A DNA stretch of 64,000 nucleotides from Kineosporia rhizophila (GCF_021277265.1 NZ_JAJSOH010000023.1:1-64000), one strand, 5' to 3'. Shown: positions 16,766 through 25,517, numbered from the stretch's first letter. Notes: generated by a model not told the origin, from the letters alone. Translations and numbers: made by a program.

Positions 16766-18141
16766 GACGGACTCCCGGGGGTGAGGGGCAGATGAATGGT
16801 CAGCACGGTGGGGCCGCCGGCCGGTGAGGAGAGGTGCACAGCGCCGTCGATCGCGGCCACGCGGTCGGCCAACCCTCGCAGACCGGTGCCCCCACCCTCG
16901 CCGCTGCCGGGCTGGGCGCCGCCCACCCCGTCGTCCTCGACCTCGATCCGCAGCCACTCGCCGACCGCGCTGACCAGCACCCGGGCCTGCCGGGCGCGGG
17001 CGTGCTTGGCCACGTTGGTCAGGCCCTCGCTGACACAGAAGTAGGCGATCGCCTCGACCGTGGGGTCGGGCCGGGTGGGCAGCACGGTCTGCACGCTGAC
17101 CGGGACCGGGGCGCTGGCCGCGAGGGCGGACAGGGCCGCGTCCAGGCCGCGGTCGGTCAGGATCGGCGGGTGGATGCCCCGGGCGACCTGGCGCATCTCC
17201 ACCACGGCCTCCTTCGCCGCGCTGTGCGCCTTGTCCATCAGGTCGCGGGCGCCCTGCGGGTCGCGGTTCAGCCGGTCCTTGGCCAGGCCCAGGTCCATCG
17301 CGATGGCGACCAGTCGCTGCTGGGGGCCGTCGTGCAGGTCGCGCTCGATCCGCTGGCGCTCGGCCTCCACCGAGTCCACCGCCGCGGCCCGGGTGCGGGT
17401 CAGGGTCTGCACCCGCTGGTTGAGCCGGCGCACCTCCTCCGAGCGCGGCTGGCGGGTCAGCAGCAGACGGGCCATCAGCACGTTCAGCGCCATCAGGCCG
17501 GTGGCGGTCAGCGGGGTGACGACCAGGCCGACCAGCCCGAGGAAGAACACCAGCAGCAGCCACCACGGCCCGGACGTGGTTCCGCCCCAGGGCCAGTACA
17601 TCTCGGCGCCGGGCAGGAACCAGACGTAGACCGGGGCCAGCACCAGGGCCAGGGTGACCGAGGCGAAGCAGACCACCAGGGTGCCGGTGACCAGGCCCCA
17701 GCAGGCCTGGATGGAGACCCAGGCCATCGAGCGCCACTGCGGCCCGCCCAGCAGCCCGCGCCGCCAGAACGAACGCTTCGGGGCCGCCGGGGACGGGCCC
17801 ATCCACTCCAGCCGGGTGTAGGCCAGCGCCTGCAGCCGGAACAGGTCCAGCCGGGCGGCCACCAGGGCACAGGCCAGGACGGCGAGCAGCATCGGCAGGC
17901 CGATCCCGAAGACCGGCACCAGCACGACCGACACCAGCATCAGCACGGTCAGGGCCAGATACGGGACGGCGACCAGGATGTCGAGCGTCAGGTGGCAGAC
18001 CGCGGGCCACCCGCGCAGCCACCAGCCCACGGCCTGGCGGGCCCCGGAGGCGGTGGGCAGGCCCCACAGCCACCACTTCTCGCCCGGGTCGAACAGATCG
18101 AACCCGGGGGCGACGAGCGCCTTGTCGGTTGGCTTGATCAC
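16762..18141 (-). CDS. Sensor histidine kinase, NarL-partner (HisKA_3) type
   Basis: A 459-aa membrane kinase. N-terminal sensor region with about six hydrophobic segments (residues ~50-110 and ~140-240) resembling the 'putative sensor' domain found in such kinases. Dimerisation/phosphoacceptor helix RQRIERDLHDGPQQRLVAIA holds the reactive His near residue 279. ATPase domain has the N box EGLTNVAKHARA, G1 EDDGVGG and G2 GTGLRGLADRVAA. ATG 18141 directs the first gene of the operon kinase-regulator-DUF4097, divergent from the MMPL gene. Confidence 0.93.
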   Translation of the reverse strand: MIKPTDKALVAPGFDLFDPGEKWWLWGLPTASGARQAVGWWLRGWPAVCHLTLDILVAVPYLALTVLMLVSVVLVPVFGIGLPMLLAVLACALVAARLDLFRLQALAYTRLEWMGPSPAAPKRSFWRRGLLGGPQWRSMAWVSIQACWGLVTGTLVVCFASVTLALVLAPVYVWFLPGAEMYWPWGGTTSGPWWLLLVFFLGLVGLVVTPLTATGLMALNVLMARLLLTRQPRSEEVRRLNQRVQTLTRTRAAAVDSVEAERQRIERDLHDGPQQRLVAIAMDLGLAKDRLNRDPQGARDLMDKAHSAAKEAVVEMRQVARGIHPPILTDRGLDAALSALAASAPVPVSVQTVLPTRPDPTVEAIAYFCVSEGLTNVAKHARARQARVLVSAVGEWLRIEVEDDGVGGAQPGSGEGGGTGLRGLADRVAAIDGAVHLSSPAGGPTVLTIHLPLTPGSPS

Positions 18142-18184
18142 CCCATCAAGGTAGGCCGCCGAGCACGCTGTGGGGATACCGGAG

Positions 18185-18230
18185 CCACCCCCGAGGGGGT
18201 GGGGATAACCCCACCCCCGATCGAGGGGGA
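18185..18230. promoter_or_regulatory. Nested G/C palindromes in a divergent promoter region
   Basis: Overlapping inverted repeats: ccaccccc/gggggtgg (18185-18202), ggggtgggg/ccccacccc around ataa (18196-18217), and a third ccccc...ggggg pairing that follows. They lie in the 132-base gap between the kinase operon and the MMPL gene, where an operator shared by both promoters would be. The likely regulator is the adjacent LuxR-type protein, not proven. Confidence 0.5.
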
Positions 18231-18273
18231 CGCACCAGTGATCTTGGAGCGCGCCGGCCCGAGGCTGATCACC

Positions 18274-20475
18274 ATGACGACAACGACGAACTCGGAACGT
18301 TCACGTCTCGTTCCCCCACCGCAGAAGCCGGTGGGACGAGGAGGCCGGTCCGTCGCCTCCTGGTGCGCCCGCCATCGGTGGGTCACTCTTCTTGCCGCGC
18401 TCCTGGTGGTGGCGGCCGGCGTCGTGATGCTCGGGGGCGGGCTGAAGACGTCGACGGGGGCCGAGCAGCTGGTCGGGGACTCGCGCAAGGCCTCAGAACT
18501 GCTGGAGGGAGCCGACTTCGGGGACCGTCCGACCGAGCACGTCGTGATCAGCGCGCGGAGGGGAACGCTGAGCGACGAGCAGGTGGGCGACCTGGGGGAG
18601 CAGATCAGCCAGGCGTTCTCCGGGGTGGCGGGGGTCGCCTCGATCGGCGAGCCGGTGGTCTCCGCCGACGGCCGGACCATGCTGGCCACGGTCGAGCTCG
18701 ATGCGGAGGTGGACGACTCCGACCGGATCGACGGCACCGCCGAGGCGATGCTGCCGATCACCGACCGGCTGGCCGCCACCCACCCGGACCTGGAGGTGGG
18801 GCAGACCGGTGAGGGCTCGCTGAACGTGGGGGTCGGCGAGCAGATCGAGGACGACCTGAAGAAGGCCGAGATCTTCTCTCTGCCGGTCACTCTGGCCATC
18901 CTGCTGCTGGCCTTCGGCTCGGTGGTGGCGGCCTTCGTGCCGGTGCTGCTGGGGGTCGCGGCGGTGGGGACCGCACTCGGGCTGACGGCACTGATCTCGC
19001 AGACCTACAAGGTCGACCAGAACACCCAGAGCATGGTGCTGCTGATCGGGCTGGCGGTCGGGGTGGACTATGCGCTGTTCGTGATCCGGCGGGCCCGGCA
19101 GGAGCGGGCGCACGGCCTCGAGGTGCGCGAGACGATCCAGGTGGCGGGGCGCACGGCGGGCCGGGCGGTGATCATCTCGGGGGTGACCGTGGTGGTCTCG
19201 ATGGCCGGGATGCTCGTGGCCGGCGGGCTGTACACGTCGCTGGCGATCGGCGCGATGATCGTGGTCGGGATCGCGGTGATCGCCTCGGCCACCGTGCTCC
19301 CGGCGATCCTGTCGCTGCTCGGCGACAAGGTGGACCGGCTGCGCCTGCCCTTCATCGGCCGCCGGGTGGGCCGCGAGGCGAGCATCGACGGGCCCTGGGG
19401 CCGGCTGGCCGGTGCGGTCACCCGGCGCCCGCTGATCTGGACGCTGGCCGCCACCGGTCTGCTGGTGGCCCTGGCGGTCCCGGCCGCCTCGATGCGCACC
19501 TCGCTGGCCGGCGTCGAGTCGCTGCCGCAGGACGTGCCGCAGGTGCGGGCCACGATGACCATGACCCACGCGTTCCCGCAGGAGGGCTCCACCATCGCGA
19601 TGGTGGTCGGCGCGCCGGCCGACAGCGCGGCGCAGGTGCGTTCGGCGCTTGAGGACGCCTGGCCCGCCGCCCAGGGGACCGGTCAGGTCGCGGGGGAGTC
19701 ACCGGAGATCCAGACCTCGGCGGAGGGCACGGTCTCGGTGATGCACCTGCCGATCCCGTTCGACGTCTCGGACGAGCGGGCCGGCCAGGCCGTGGAGACC
19801 GTGCGCGAGCAGGTGGTCCCGGTGGTCGAGAAGGCCCTGGCCGGCGTGCCCGGCGCCGAGGTGCACCTGGGTGGGGTGGCCGAGGGCACCGAGCTGAGCG
19901 AGTGGATGGACAGCCGGCTGCTGCCGGTGGTCGGGTTCGTGCTGGTGCTGACCTTCGTGGTGATGGTGCTCTCGTTCGGCTCGCCGTCGCTGGCGCTGGC
20001 CACCGTGGTGCTGAACCTGCTCTCGGTCGGGGCCGGCTACGGCGTGATGACCATGGTGTTCCAGAACACCTGGGCCGAGGACCTGCTGGACTTCACCTCG
20101 ATCGGCACGATCGCGGCCTGGCTGCCGCTGCTGATGTTCGTGATCCTGTTCGGCCTGTCGATGGACTACCACGTGTTCGTGGTCTCCCGGGTGCGGGAGG
20201 CCTGGCGGGCCGGGAACAGCCCGAAGGACGCGGTCCGGCTCGGGGTGGCCCGCAGCGCCGGCACGGTGACCAGTGCCGCGGCGGTGATGGTGGCGGTGTT
20301 CGCGATCTTCGCGACCATGTCGGTGCTGGAGATGAAGCAGCTCGGCGTGGGCCTGGCCACCGCCGTGTTCATCGACGCCACCGTGGTGCGGGGGATCCTG
20401 CTGCCGGCCGTGCTGGCGGTGCTGGGGGAGCGGGCCCACCGCAAGCCGCGCTGGGTGCCTGCCCTGCACGACTGA
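18274..20475 (+). CDS. MMPL-family RND transporter
   Basis: A 733-aa inner-membrane exporter of the MMPL group, which in actinobacteria moves lipids, siderophores or hydrophobic drugs. Two homologous halves, each one helix, an extracytoplasmic loop and five helices. The proton-relay Asp-Tyr pairs stand at GLAVGVDYALFVIRRAR and LFGLSMDYHVFVVSRV. ATG 18274 is chosen because it gives MTTTTNSERSR followed by the first helix at residue ~38; the frame is open far upstream but that part overlaps the kinase gene antisense. Shares a regulatory gap with a two-component operon, a common arrangement for inducible exporters. Confidence 0.93.
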   Translation: MTTTTNSERSRLVPPPQKPVGRGGRSVASWCARHRWVTLLAALLVVAAGVVMLGGGLKTSTGAEQLVGDSRKASELLEGADFGDRPTEHVVISARRGTLSDEQVGDLGEQISQAFSGVAGVASIGEPVVSADGRTMLATVELDAEVDDSDRIDGTAEAMLPITDRLAATHPDLEVGQTGEGSLNVGVGEQIEDDLKKAEIFSLPVTLAILLLAFGSVVAAFVPVLLGVAAVGTALGLTALISQTYKVDQNTQSMVLLIGLAVGVDYALFVIRRARQERAHGLEVRETIQVAGRTAGRAVIISGVTVVVSMAGMLVAGGLYTSLAIGAMIVVGIAVIASATVLPAILSLLGDKVDRLRLPFIGRRVGREASIDGPWGRLAGAVTRRPLIWTLAATGLLVALAVPAASMRTSLAGVESLPQDVPQVRATMTMTHAFPQEGSTIAMVVGAPADSAAQVRSALEDAWPAAQGTGQVAGESPEIQTSAEGTVSVMHLPIPFDVSDERAGQAVETVREQVVPVVEKALAGVPGAEVHLGGVAEGTELSEWMDSRLLPVVGFVLVLTFVVMVLSFGSPSLALATVVLNLLSVGAGYGVMTMVFQNTWAEDLLDFTSIGTIAAWLPLLMFVILFGLSMDYHVFVVSRVREAWRAGNSPKDAVRLGVARSAGTVTSAAAVMVAVFAIFATMSVLEMKQLGVGLATAVFIDATVVRGILLPAVLAVLGERAHRKPRWVPALHD

Positions 20476-20484
20476 CCGACCCCG

Positions 20485-20519
20485 GCAACGGCTCTTCCCG
20501 ATGTGGGAAGAGCCGTTGC
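20485..20519. terminator. Bidirectional terminator between MMPL gene and adenosyltransferase
   Basis: Perfect 15-bp stem gcaacggctcttccc (20485-20499) with gggaagagccgttgc (20505-20519), loop gatgt. It begins nine bases past the MMPL stop and ends six bases before the 3' end of the leftward gene; tgttgtt follows on the plus strand. Confidence 0.85.
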
Positions 20520-20525
20520 TGTTGT

Positions 20526-21119
20526 TCAGTCCCGCTCGCCGCCGGGCACCCAGAGCACGTCGCCGGACTCCCGGTTGGCCACCCGGCAGAGGATGAAGAG
20601 CAGGTCGCTGAGCCGGTTCAGGTACTTGGCGGTGAGCGGGTTGACGCCGCCGTCGGCCGCCGTGCCGTGCGCCTCCAGGGCGGCCCACACCGAGCGCTCG
20701 GCCCGCCGGGTCACCGTGCGCGCCACGTGCAGGTAGGCCGAGGCGACCGAGCCGCCGGGCAGGATGAACGAGCGCAGGGCGGGCAGCGCGGCGTTGAACT
20801 CGTCGCAGGCCGCCTCCAGCCGCTCCACGTAGTCGGCGGTGATCCGCAGCGGCTCGTGCTTGGGCGGGGTGCTGGTGAGCGGCACGCACAGGTCCGAGCC
20901 CACGTCGAAGAGGTCGTTCTGGACCCGGCGCAGCAGCCGGGCGATCTGCGGGTCCAGTTCGCCGCCGGCCGCCAGGACCACCCCGATCGCGCTGTTGGCC
21001 TCGTCGCAGTCGGCGTAGGCGATCAGCCGCGGGTCGTTCTTGGAGGTCCGGCTGAAGTCGCCCAGCGCGGTCGTGCCGTCGTCGCCGGTCCGGGTGTAGA
21101 TCCGGGTCAGGTTCACCAT
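20526..21119 (-). CDS. Corrinoid adenosyltransferase, PduO type
   Basis: ATP:cob(I)alamin adenosyltransferase making adenosylcobalamin, the cofactor needed for example by methylmalonyl-CoA mutase; an epimerase for that pathway lies at 42950-43399. The 197-aa protein has the ATP-binding N-terminal motif TRTGDDGTTALGDF, the segment YADCDEANSAIG and the C-terminal helices RTVTRRAERSVWA and LNRLSDLLFILCRVAN. Length and motifs are normal. Same neighbourhood (adenosyltransferase next to murA, after the atp operon) as in Mycobacterium. No cobalamin riboswitch was seen upstream. Confidence 0.94.
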   Translation of the reverse strand: MVNLTRIYTRTGDDGTTALGDFSRTSKNDPRLIAYADCDEANSAIGVVLAAGGELDPQIARLLRRVQNDLFDVGSDLCVPLTSTPPKHEPLRITADYVERLEAACDEFNAALPALRSFILPGGSVASAYLHVARTVTRRAERSVWAALEAHGTAADGGVNPLTAKYLNRLSDLLFILCRVANRESGDVLWVPGGERD

Positions 21120-21270
21120 CCGGTCAGCCTACGAGAACCCGTAACGCCCGGGCCGGGCCCAGCGATATGGGCTTCACCTGTGAGTACGCAGAATGCTGCG
21201 GGACGCACGGGCGGTAACCCCTGCCCGGATGTGGGCCACACCGGCCGGATCGGCAATACGATGCCGTGTC

Positions 21271-22554
21271 GTGGAAGCCTTCCGGATCGTGGGTGGAGCG
21301 CCGCTGCAGGGCGGCGTCAGAGTGGCCGGCGCGAAGAACAGCGTGCTCAAGCTGATGTCCGCCGCCTTGCTGACCGAGGGGACGACGACGCTGGTCGACG
21401 TCCCCGACATCCTCGACGTCCGGATCATGGTGAAACTCCTGACCCGGCTCGGCTGCGGGGTGGACTACGTCGACGGCAGCGGCATGCTCTCGATCACCAC
21501 CCCGGCGGTGCCCGGGCACAAGGCCGACTACGACCTGGTGCGGGCGATGCGCGCCTCGATCAGCGTGCTCGGCCCGCTGCTGGCCCGCTGCGGCGCCGCC
21601 CAGGTGGCCCTGCCCGGCGGTGACGCGATCGGCTCACGAGGCCTGGACATGCACGTCTCCGGCCTGGAGGCGCTCGGTGCGAAGATCGCGGTGGAGCACG
21701 GTTTCCTGGTCGCCGAGGCCCCCGGCGGCCTGCGCGGGGCGGAGATCCGGCTGGACTTCCCCAGCGTCGGGGCCACCGAGAACCTGCTGATGGCGGCCGT
21801 CCTGGCGAACGGGCGCACGGTGCTGGACAACGTGGCGCGCGAGCCCGAGGTCGTCGACCTGTGCCGGATGCTGCGCCGGATGGGCGCCAAGATCGACGGG
21901 GTGGCCGGCTCCACCCTGGAGATCATCGGCACCGACAGCCTCTCGCCGGTCGAGCACCGTGTGGTGCCGGACCGGATCGTGGCCGGCACCTGGGCGTTCG
22001 CGGCCGCCATCACCGGCGGCGACGTGATCGTGCACAACGGCGAGCCCGGGCACCTGGAGCTGGTGATCGACAAGCTGGTCGACGCCGGCAGCGAGGTGAT
22101 CACCCTGGCCGACGGCTTCCGGGTGAAGGGCGCCGAGCGGCCGAAGGCGGTGGACGTGGCCACCCTGCCCTACCCCGGCTTCCCGACTGACCTGCAGCCG
22201 TTCATGGTCACCCTGTGCGCGGTGTCCGGCGGTGCCGCGATGATCACCGAGAACCTGTTCGAGGCCCGCTTCCGGTTCGTCCAGGAGATCGCCCGGCTGG
22301 GCGCGCACGTGCGGATGGACGGGCACCACGCGTTCGTGCGGGGCGTGCCCAAGCTCTCCGGTGCGCCGGTCGAGGCCAGCGACATCCGGGCCGGGGCCGC
22401 GCTGGTCCTGGCCGGGCTGGTGGCCGAGGGCGAGACCATCGTCTACGAGGCCGGGCACGTCGACCGGGGGTACGACCGGTTCGACCACGCCCTGCGCACC
22501 CTCGGCGCCGACGTGCGCCGGTTCGAGGTGAACGAGGCCCCGGCGGCCTCCTGA
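21271..22554 (+). CDS. murA: UDP-N-acetylglucosamine 1-carboxyvinyltransferase with Cys-to-Asp active site
   Basis: First committed step of peptidoglycan precursor synthesis: transfers enolpyruvate from PEP to UDP-GlcNAc. The 427-aa protein starts MEAFRIVGGAPLQGGVRV with the catalytic Lys/Asn in GAKNS (residues 22-23). In the active-site loop the usual PGGCAIG is PGGDAIGSR: Asp118 (codon 21622-21624) replaces the Cys attacked by fosfomycin. The same substitution makes mycobacterial MurA intrinsically fosfomycin resistant. GTG 21271 is preferred over the upstream in-frame start because homologues begin at this point. Its stop is one base from the end of the convergent neighbour. Confidence 0.95.
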   Translation: MEAFRIVGGAPLQGGVRVAGAKNSVLKLMSAALLTEGTTTLVDVPDILDVRIMVKLLTRLGCGVDYVDGSGMLSITTPAVPGHKADYDLVRAMRASISVLGPLLARCGAAQVALPGGDAIGSRGLDMHVSGLEALGAKIAVEHGFLVAEAPGGLRGAEIRLDFPSVGATENLLMAAVLANGRTVLDNVAREPEVVDLCRMLRRMGAKIDGVAGSTLEIIGTDSLSPVEHRVVPDRIVAGTWAFAAAITGGDVIVHNGEPGHLELVIDKLVDAGSEVITLADGFRVKGAERPKAVDVATLPYPGFPTDLQPFMVTLCAVSGGAAMITENLFEARFRFVQEIARLGAHVRMDGHHAFVRGVPKLSGAPVEASDIRAGAALVLAGLVAEGETIVYEAGHVDRGYDRFDHALRTLGADVRRFEVNEAPAAS

Positions 22555-22555
22555 C

Positions 22556-22903
22556 CTAGAAGCCGGTCGAGGGCGGCGGCGGGGGCGCGGCGAGCACGGC
22601 CCGGGCGATCTTCTCGTCCTGCTCGAACACCATCAGGCGCGGGCCGTCCTTGGTCTGCACCAGCTTGGCGCGGATCTGGCCGGCCTCGAGCCGGAGCCGC
22701 AGTTGTTCGCCCTCGATCATCGTGGCCGGGGCGGCGACCGGTACGAACAACCCGTACTCGTTCTCGCCGCCCTGCCGGGGCCGCCGTTCCACCAGCGACT
22801 TGCCGGAGCTGAAGGTCCAGCGCAGGAACAGCATCATCACGCCGAAACCGGCCAGCACCACGAGGATCGACAACAGGTAGGAGGTGCCGTCGCCGTACAA
22901 CAT
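22556..22903 (-). CDS. Small single-helix membrane protein, actinobacterial
   Basis: A 115-aa protein: a membrane helix at residues 8-28 (YLLSILVVLAGFGVMMLFLR), a basic stretch with GLFVPVAAPATMIEGEQLR in the middle, and a Pro-rich end. The cytoplasmic part (EAGQIRAKLVQTKDGPRLMVFEQDEKIARAVL) looks like a conserved small domain found beside murA in actinobacteria, but I cannot name it with certainty. Convergent with murA with a one-base gap and no room for a separate terminator. Confidence 0.75.
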   Translation of the reverse strand: MLYGDGTSYLLSILVVLAGFGVMMLFLRWTFSSGKSLVERRPRQGGENEYGLFVPVAAPATMIEGEQLRLRLEAGQIRAKLVQTKDGPRLMVFEQDEKIARAVLAAPPPPPSTGF

Positions 22904-23106
22904 GGCACCAGTGTCCTCGTCCGGCCGGATCCGGCGCCACCGGCCGTCGCCGAGGACCTCCGGGCCTGAGTCAGGCGGGTCGGTGCTGTGCTCAGCGGGC
23001 TTTCCGTGTCACAGTAGCCCGACGCTCTGTGACGTCCGGCCTCCCTGGGAGTGGGACCACGCGCAAACCGGCGGCACCGGGCGGGGCGACTTGGGGGGAG
23101 CACGAG

Positions 23107-23499
23107 ATGGGAATGATGACCGGACCACCGCGGCCACCGGAACCGCGCGCACCGATGGATCCGGCCCCGGGCCCTCGGCTGAGCATCGAGGTACCCGGTC
23201 CCGGCACCCTGGTCCGGTTGAAGGGCCGCCTCGACGCGCGTTCGGCCCCGGCCGCCCGGTCGGCGCTGCACGAGGCGGTCGACGGCGGCCAGGGCGGCGA
23301 CGAGCTGGTGGTCGAGATGAACCAGCTGGAGATCTGGGACGGGGCCGGGCTGGGCGTCCTGGTCGGCACCGCACGGCGGGCCCGTCAGGCCGGCCGCCAA
23401 CTGGTCCTCACCGGGGTCCGTCCCCGTGAGCTCCGGCTGCTCAGGGTGGCCCGGGTGACCTGGAGTTCCTCGATCCGGCCGGCCGCCCTGGTGGGCTGA
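23107..23499 (+). CDS. STAS-domain protein without the phosphorylatable serine
   Basis: A 130-aa protein whose residues ~20-115 form a STAS domain as in anti-sigma-factor antagonists (PGTLVRLKGRLDARSAP, ELVVEMNQLEIWD, LGVLVGTARRARQAG, LVLTGVRPRELRLL). The loop that in SpoIIAA/RsbV carries the regulatory Ser (DSSGL) reads DGAGLG at about residues 78-83, so switching by a kinase of the RsbW type cannot work in the usual way. No anti-sigma kinase or sigma gene is adjacent. ATG 23107 follows ggggggag; an upstream in-frame GTG is less likely. Confidence 0.82.
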   Translation: MGMMTGPPRPPEPRAPMDPAPGPRLSIEVPGPGTLVRLKGRLDARSAPAARSALHEAVDGGQGGDELVVEMNQLEIWDGAGLGVLVGTARRARQAGRQLVLTGVRPRELRLLRVARVTWSSSIRPAALVG

Positions 23500-23569
23500 C
23501 CGAACCGGCCCTCACCGGCGTCCTCAATTCTCTCTCAGGCCCCGGACGACACCGTGAGATGATCCCGCG

Positions 23570-25450
23570 GTGTCTCTGGCGGTCGAACTTGTCATTCTCC
23601 TTGCGATCGCTGCCGGAACGGCGGCCCTGGCCGGCCGGCTGGCCCTCTCAGCGCCGCTGTTCCTGACCTTCGCCGGTCTGATCCTGTCGTTCGTGCCCGG
23701 TATGCCGGTGCTCCCGCTGGAACCGCACATCGTGCTGGAGGGGCTGCTCCCGCCGCTGCTGTACGCCACGGCCGTGCGTACCCCGCTGATCGACCTGCGC
23801 CGTCAGCGCAACGAGATCGGGCTGCTCTCAGTGGTGCTGGTGGTTGTCACCGCCCTGGTGGTGGCGCTGGTGGTGAAGCTGGTCCTGCCCGACGTGCCGT
23901 TCGCGATCGCGCTGGCCCTGGGTGCGGTGGTGGCCCCGCCGGACGCGGTGGCCGCCAGCGCGGTGGCCCGCCGGGTCCGGATGCCCCGCTCAGTGGTGTC
24001 GCTGCTGGAGGGCGAGAGCCTGCTGAACGACGCCACCGCGCTGGTCACCCTGCGCAGCGCGATCGCGGCGGTCTCCGGTTCGGTCGGGGTGCTCTCGATC
24101 GGGCTGGACTTCCTCTGGGCGGTGCTGGGCGGCGTCCTGGTCGGCTGGGTCCTGGCCCAGCTGGTCTCGCTGATGCGCCGCAAGGTCGAGGACCCGGTGC
24201 TGGACACCAGCGTCTCGCTGCTGGTGCCCTTCGCCGCCTACCTGGGGGCCGAGCAGCTGCACGGCTCCGGGGTGATCGCGGTGGTGGTGGCCGGGCTGAT
24301 GCTCGGGCAGCGGGCCACCGAGATCCAGTCGGCGATGTCCCGGGTCACCGAGCGGGTGATCTGGCGGACCGTGCAGTTCCTGCTCGAGAGCGCGATCTTC
24401 CTGCTGATCGGGCTGCAGCTGAAGGACCTGGTCACGGCGGCCATCGAGGACGAGTCGACGCCGAACACCGATGTGCTGGTGCTCAGCCTGGCCGTGCTGC
24501 TGGCCGTGGTGGTGGTGCGCGGCCTGTGGGTGTTCCCCGCGGTCTACCTGCTGGGCCGCCTGAACCGGCGACAGCCGGGCCCGACCGTCCCGGAGGTCGC
24601 CCTGGTCGGCTGGGCCGGGATGCGCGGGGTGGTCACCCTGGCCGCCGCCCTGACCATCCCGGAAGACGTACCGGGCCGGCCCGCCCTGGTGGTCGCGGCC
24701 TTCACCGTGGTCGCCGGATCGCTGCTGGTGCAGGGCACCACCCTGCCCTGGCTGGTGCGCCGGCTGAAGGTGGCCGGCCCGGATCCGGCCCAGGACGCGT
24801 TGCAGGAGGCCCTGCTCCAGCAGCAGGCGGCCGAGGCGGGGTTGGACCGGCTGGCCGCGACCCGTCGGCCGGAGGACGCGCCGGACGTGGTGCAGACGCT
24901 GGAGTCGTGGGGCGAGCGGGTGGCCAACGCGGCCTGGGAACGCCTGGGCTCGAACGAGAACGCGCAGGAGACCCCGGCCGCCACCTTCCACCGGCTGCGG
25001 GTCGAGATGCTCGAGGCGGAGCGGCAGGTCACCGCCCGGGTGCGCCGTGACGGCTCGGTGCCGCACGACCTGGTCGAGCGGGTGCTGGAACGGATCGACC
25101 AGGAGGAGGCCATGCTCGACGGCTTCTCCACCGGCACCGGACCGTCCGCGGCGGAACAGTCCTCGATGCTCACCGCGCCGAAACCCGGGGCCTGCTCGCA
25201 CCTTCAGGACCGCCCGCTCACCGTCGCCCCGGCCTCCCGGCCGGACGCCTGCCCGGACTGCCTGGAGCTGGGCGAGCGCCACTGGGTGCACCTGCGGATG
25301 TGCCTGGACTGCGGGCACGTCGGCTGCTGCGACTCCTCACCCCGGCGGCACGCCCAGGCGCACTACGAGAGCAGCGGGCACCCGGTGATGCGCAGCATCG
25401 AGCTGGGCGAGTGGTGGCGCTGGTGCTACGTGGACTCCGAACTGGGCTGA
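23570..25450 (+). CDS. CPA1 Na+/H+ antiporter with C-terminal UBP-type zinc finger
   Basis: A 626-aa membrane exchanger. Residues ~1-400 contain about twelve helices with the ion-binding motif APPDAVAASAVARR, the segment LLEGESLLNDATALV and GWAGMRGVVTLAAAL, all typical of NhaP/CPA1 proteins. A cytoplasmic helical linker (400-535) is followed by a zinc finger of the ubiquitin-hydrolase (UBP) type at ~540-612: CSHL, CPDCLELG, HLRMCLDCGHVGCCDSS and HAQAHYESSGHPVM supply the Cys/His ligands. Such fusions exist in actinobacterial databases; what the finger binds in bacteria lacking ubiquitin is unclear. GTG 23570 start. Confidence 0.9.
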   Translation: MSLAVELVILLAIAAGTAALAGRLALSAPLFLTFAGLILSFVPGMPVLPLEPHIVLEGLLPPLLYATAVRTPLIDLRRQRNEIGLLSVVLVVVTALVVALVVKLVLPDVPFAIALALGAVVAPPDAVAASAVARRVRMPRSVVSLLEGESLLNDATALVTLRSAIAAVSGSVGVLSIGLDFLWAVLGGVLVGWVLAQLVSLMRRKVEDPVLDTSVSLLVPFAAYLGAEQLHGSGVIAVVVAGLMLGQRATEIQSAMSRVTERVIWRTVQFLLESAIFLLIGLQLKDLVTAAIEDESTPNTDVLVLSLAVLLAVVVVRGLWVFPAVYLLGRLNRRQPGPTVPEVALVGWAGMRGVVTLAAALTIPEDVPGRPALVVAAFTVVAGSLLVQGTTLPWLVRRLKVAGPDPAQDALQEALLQQQAAEAGLDRLAATRRPEDAPDVVQTLESWGERVANAAWERLGSNENAQETPAATFHRLRVEMLEAERQVTARVRRDGSVPHDLVERVLERIDQEEAMLDGFSTGTGPSAAEQSSMLTAPKPGACSHLQDRPLTVAPASRPDACPDCLELGERHWVHLRMCLDCGHVGCCDSSPRRHAQAHYESSGHPVMRSIELGEWWRWCYVDSELG

Positions 25451-25463
25451 ACCCTCATGACAG

Positions 25464-25503
25464 AGGGACGGAACCGGACCCCTCACAGTCCGGCTCCGTC
25501 CCT
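25464..25503. terminator. Bidirectional terminator between antiporter and DUF1501 genes
   Basis: Arms 25464-25479 and 25488-25503 pair over 16 bases with one mismatch, loop of eight. It fills the 67-base gap between two convergent stops. Confidence 0.8.
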
Positions 25504-25517
25504 CCAGCGACCCTCGG

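Noticed and set aside
16834..18273. An upstream in-frame extension of the MMPL gene by 480 codons
   Set aside because: It runs antisense through the sensor kinase and translates to Gly/Gln/His/Arg-rich shadow sequence; ATG 18274 gives a normal MMPL N-terminus.
21120..21270. Possible cobalamin riboswitch between the adenosyltransferase and murA
   Set aside because: No B12-box-like conserved core could be found by eye.
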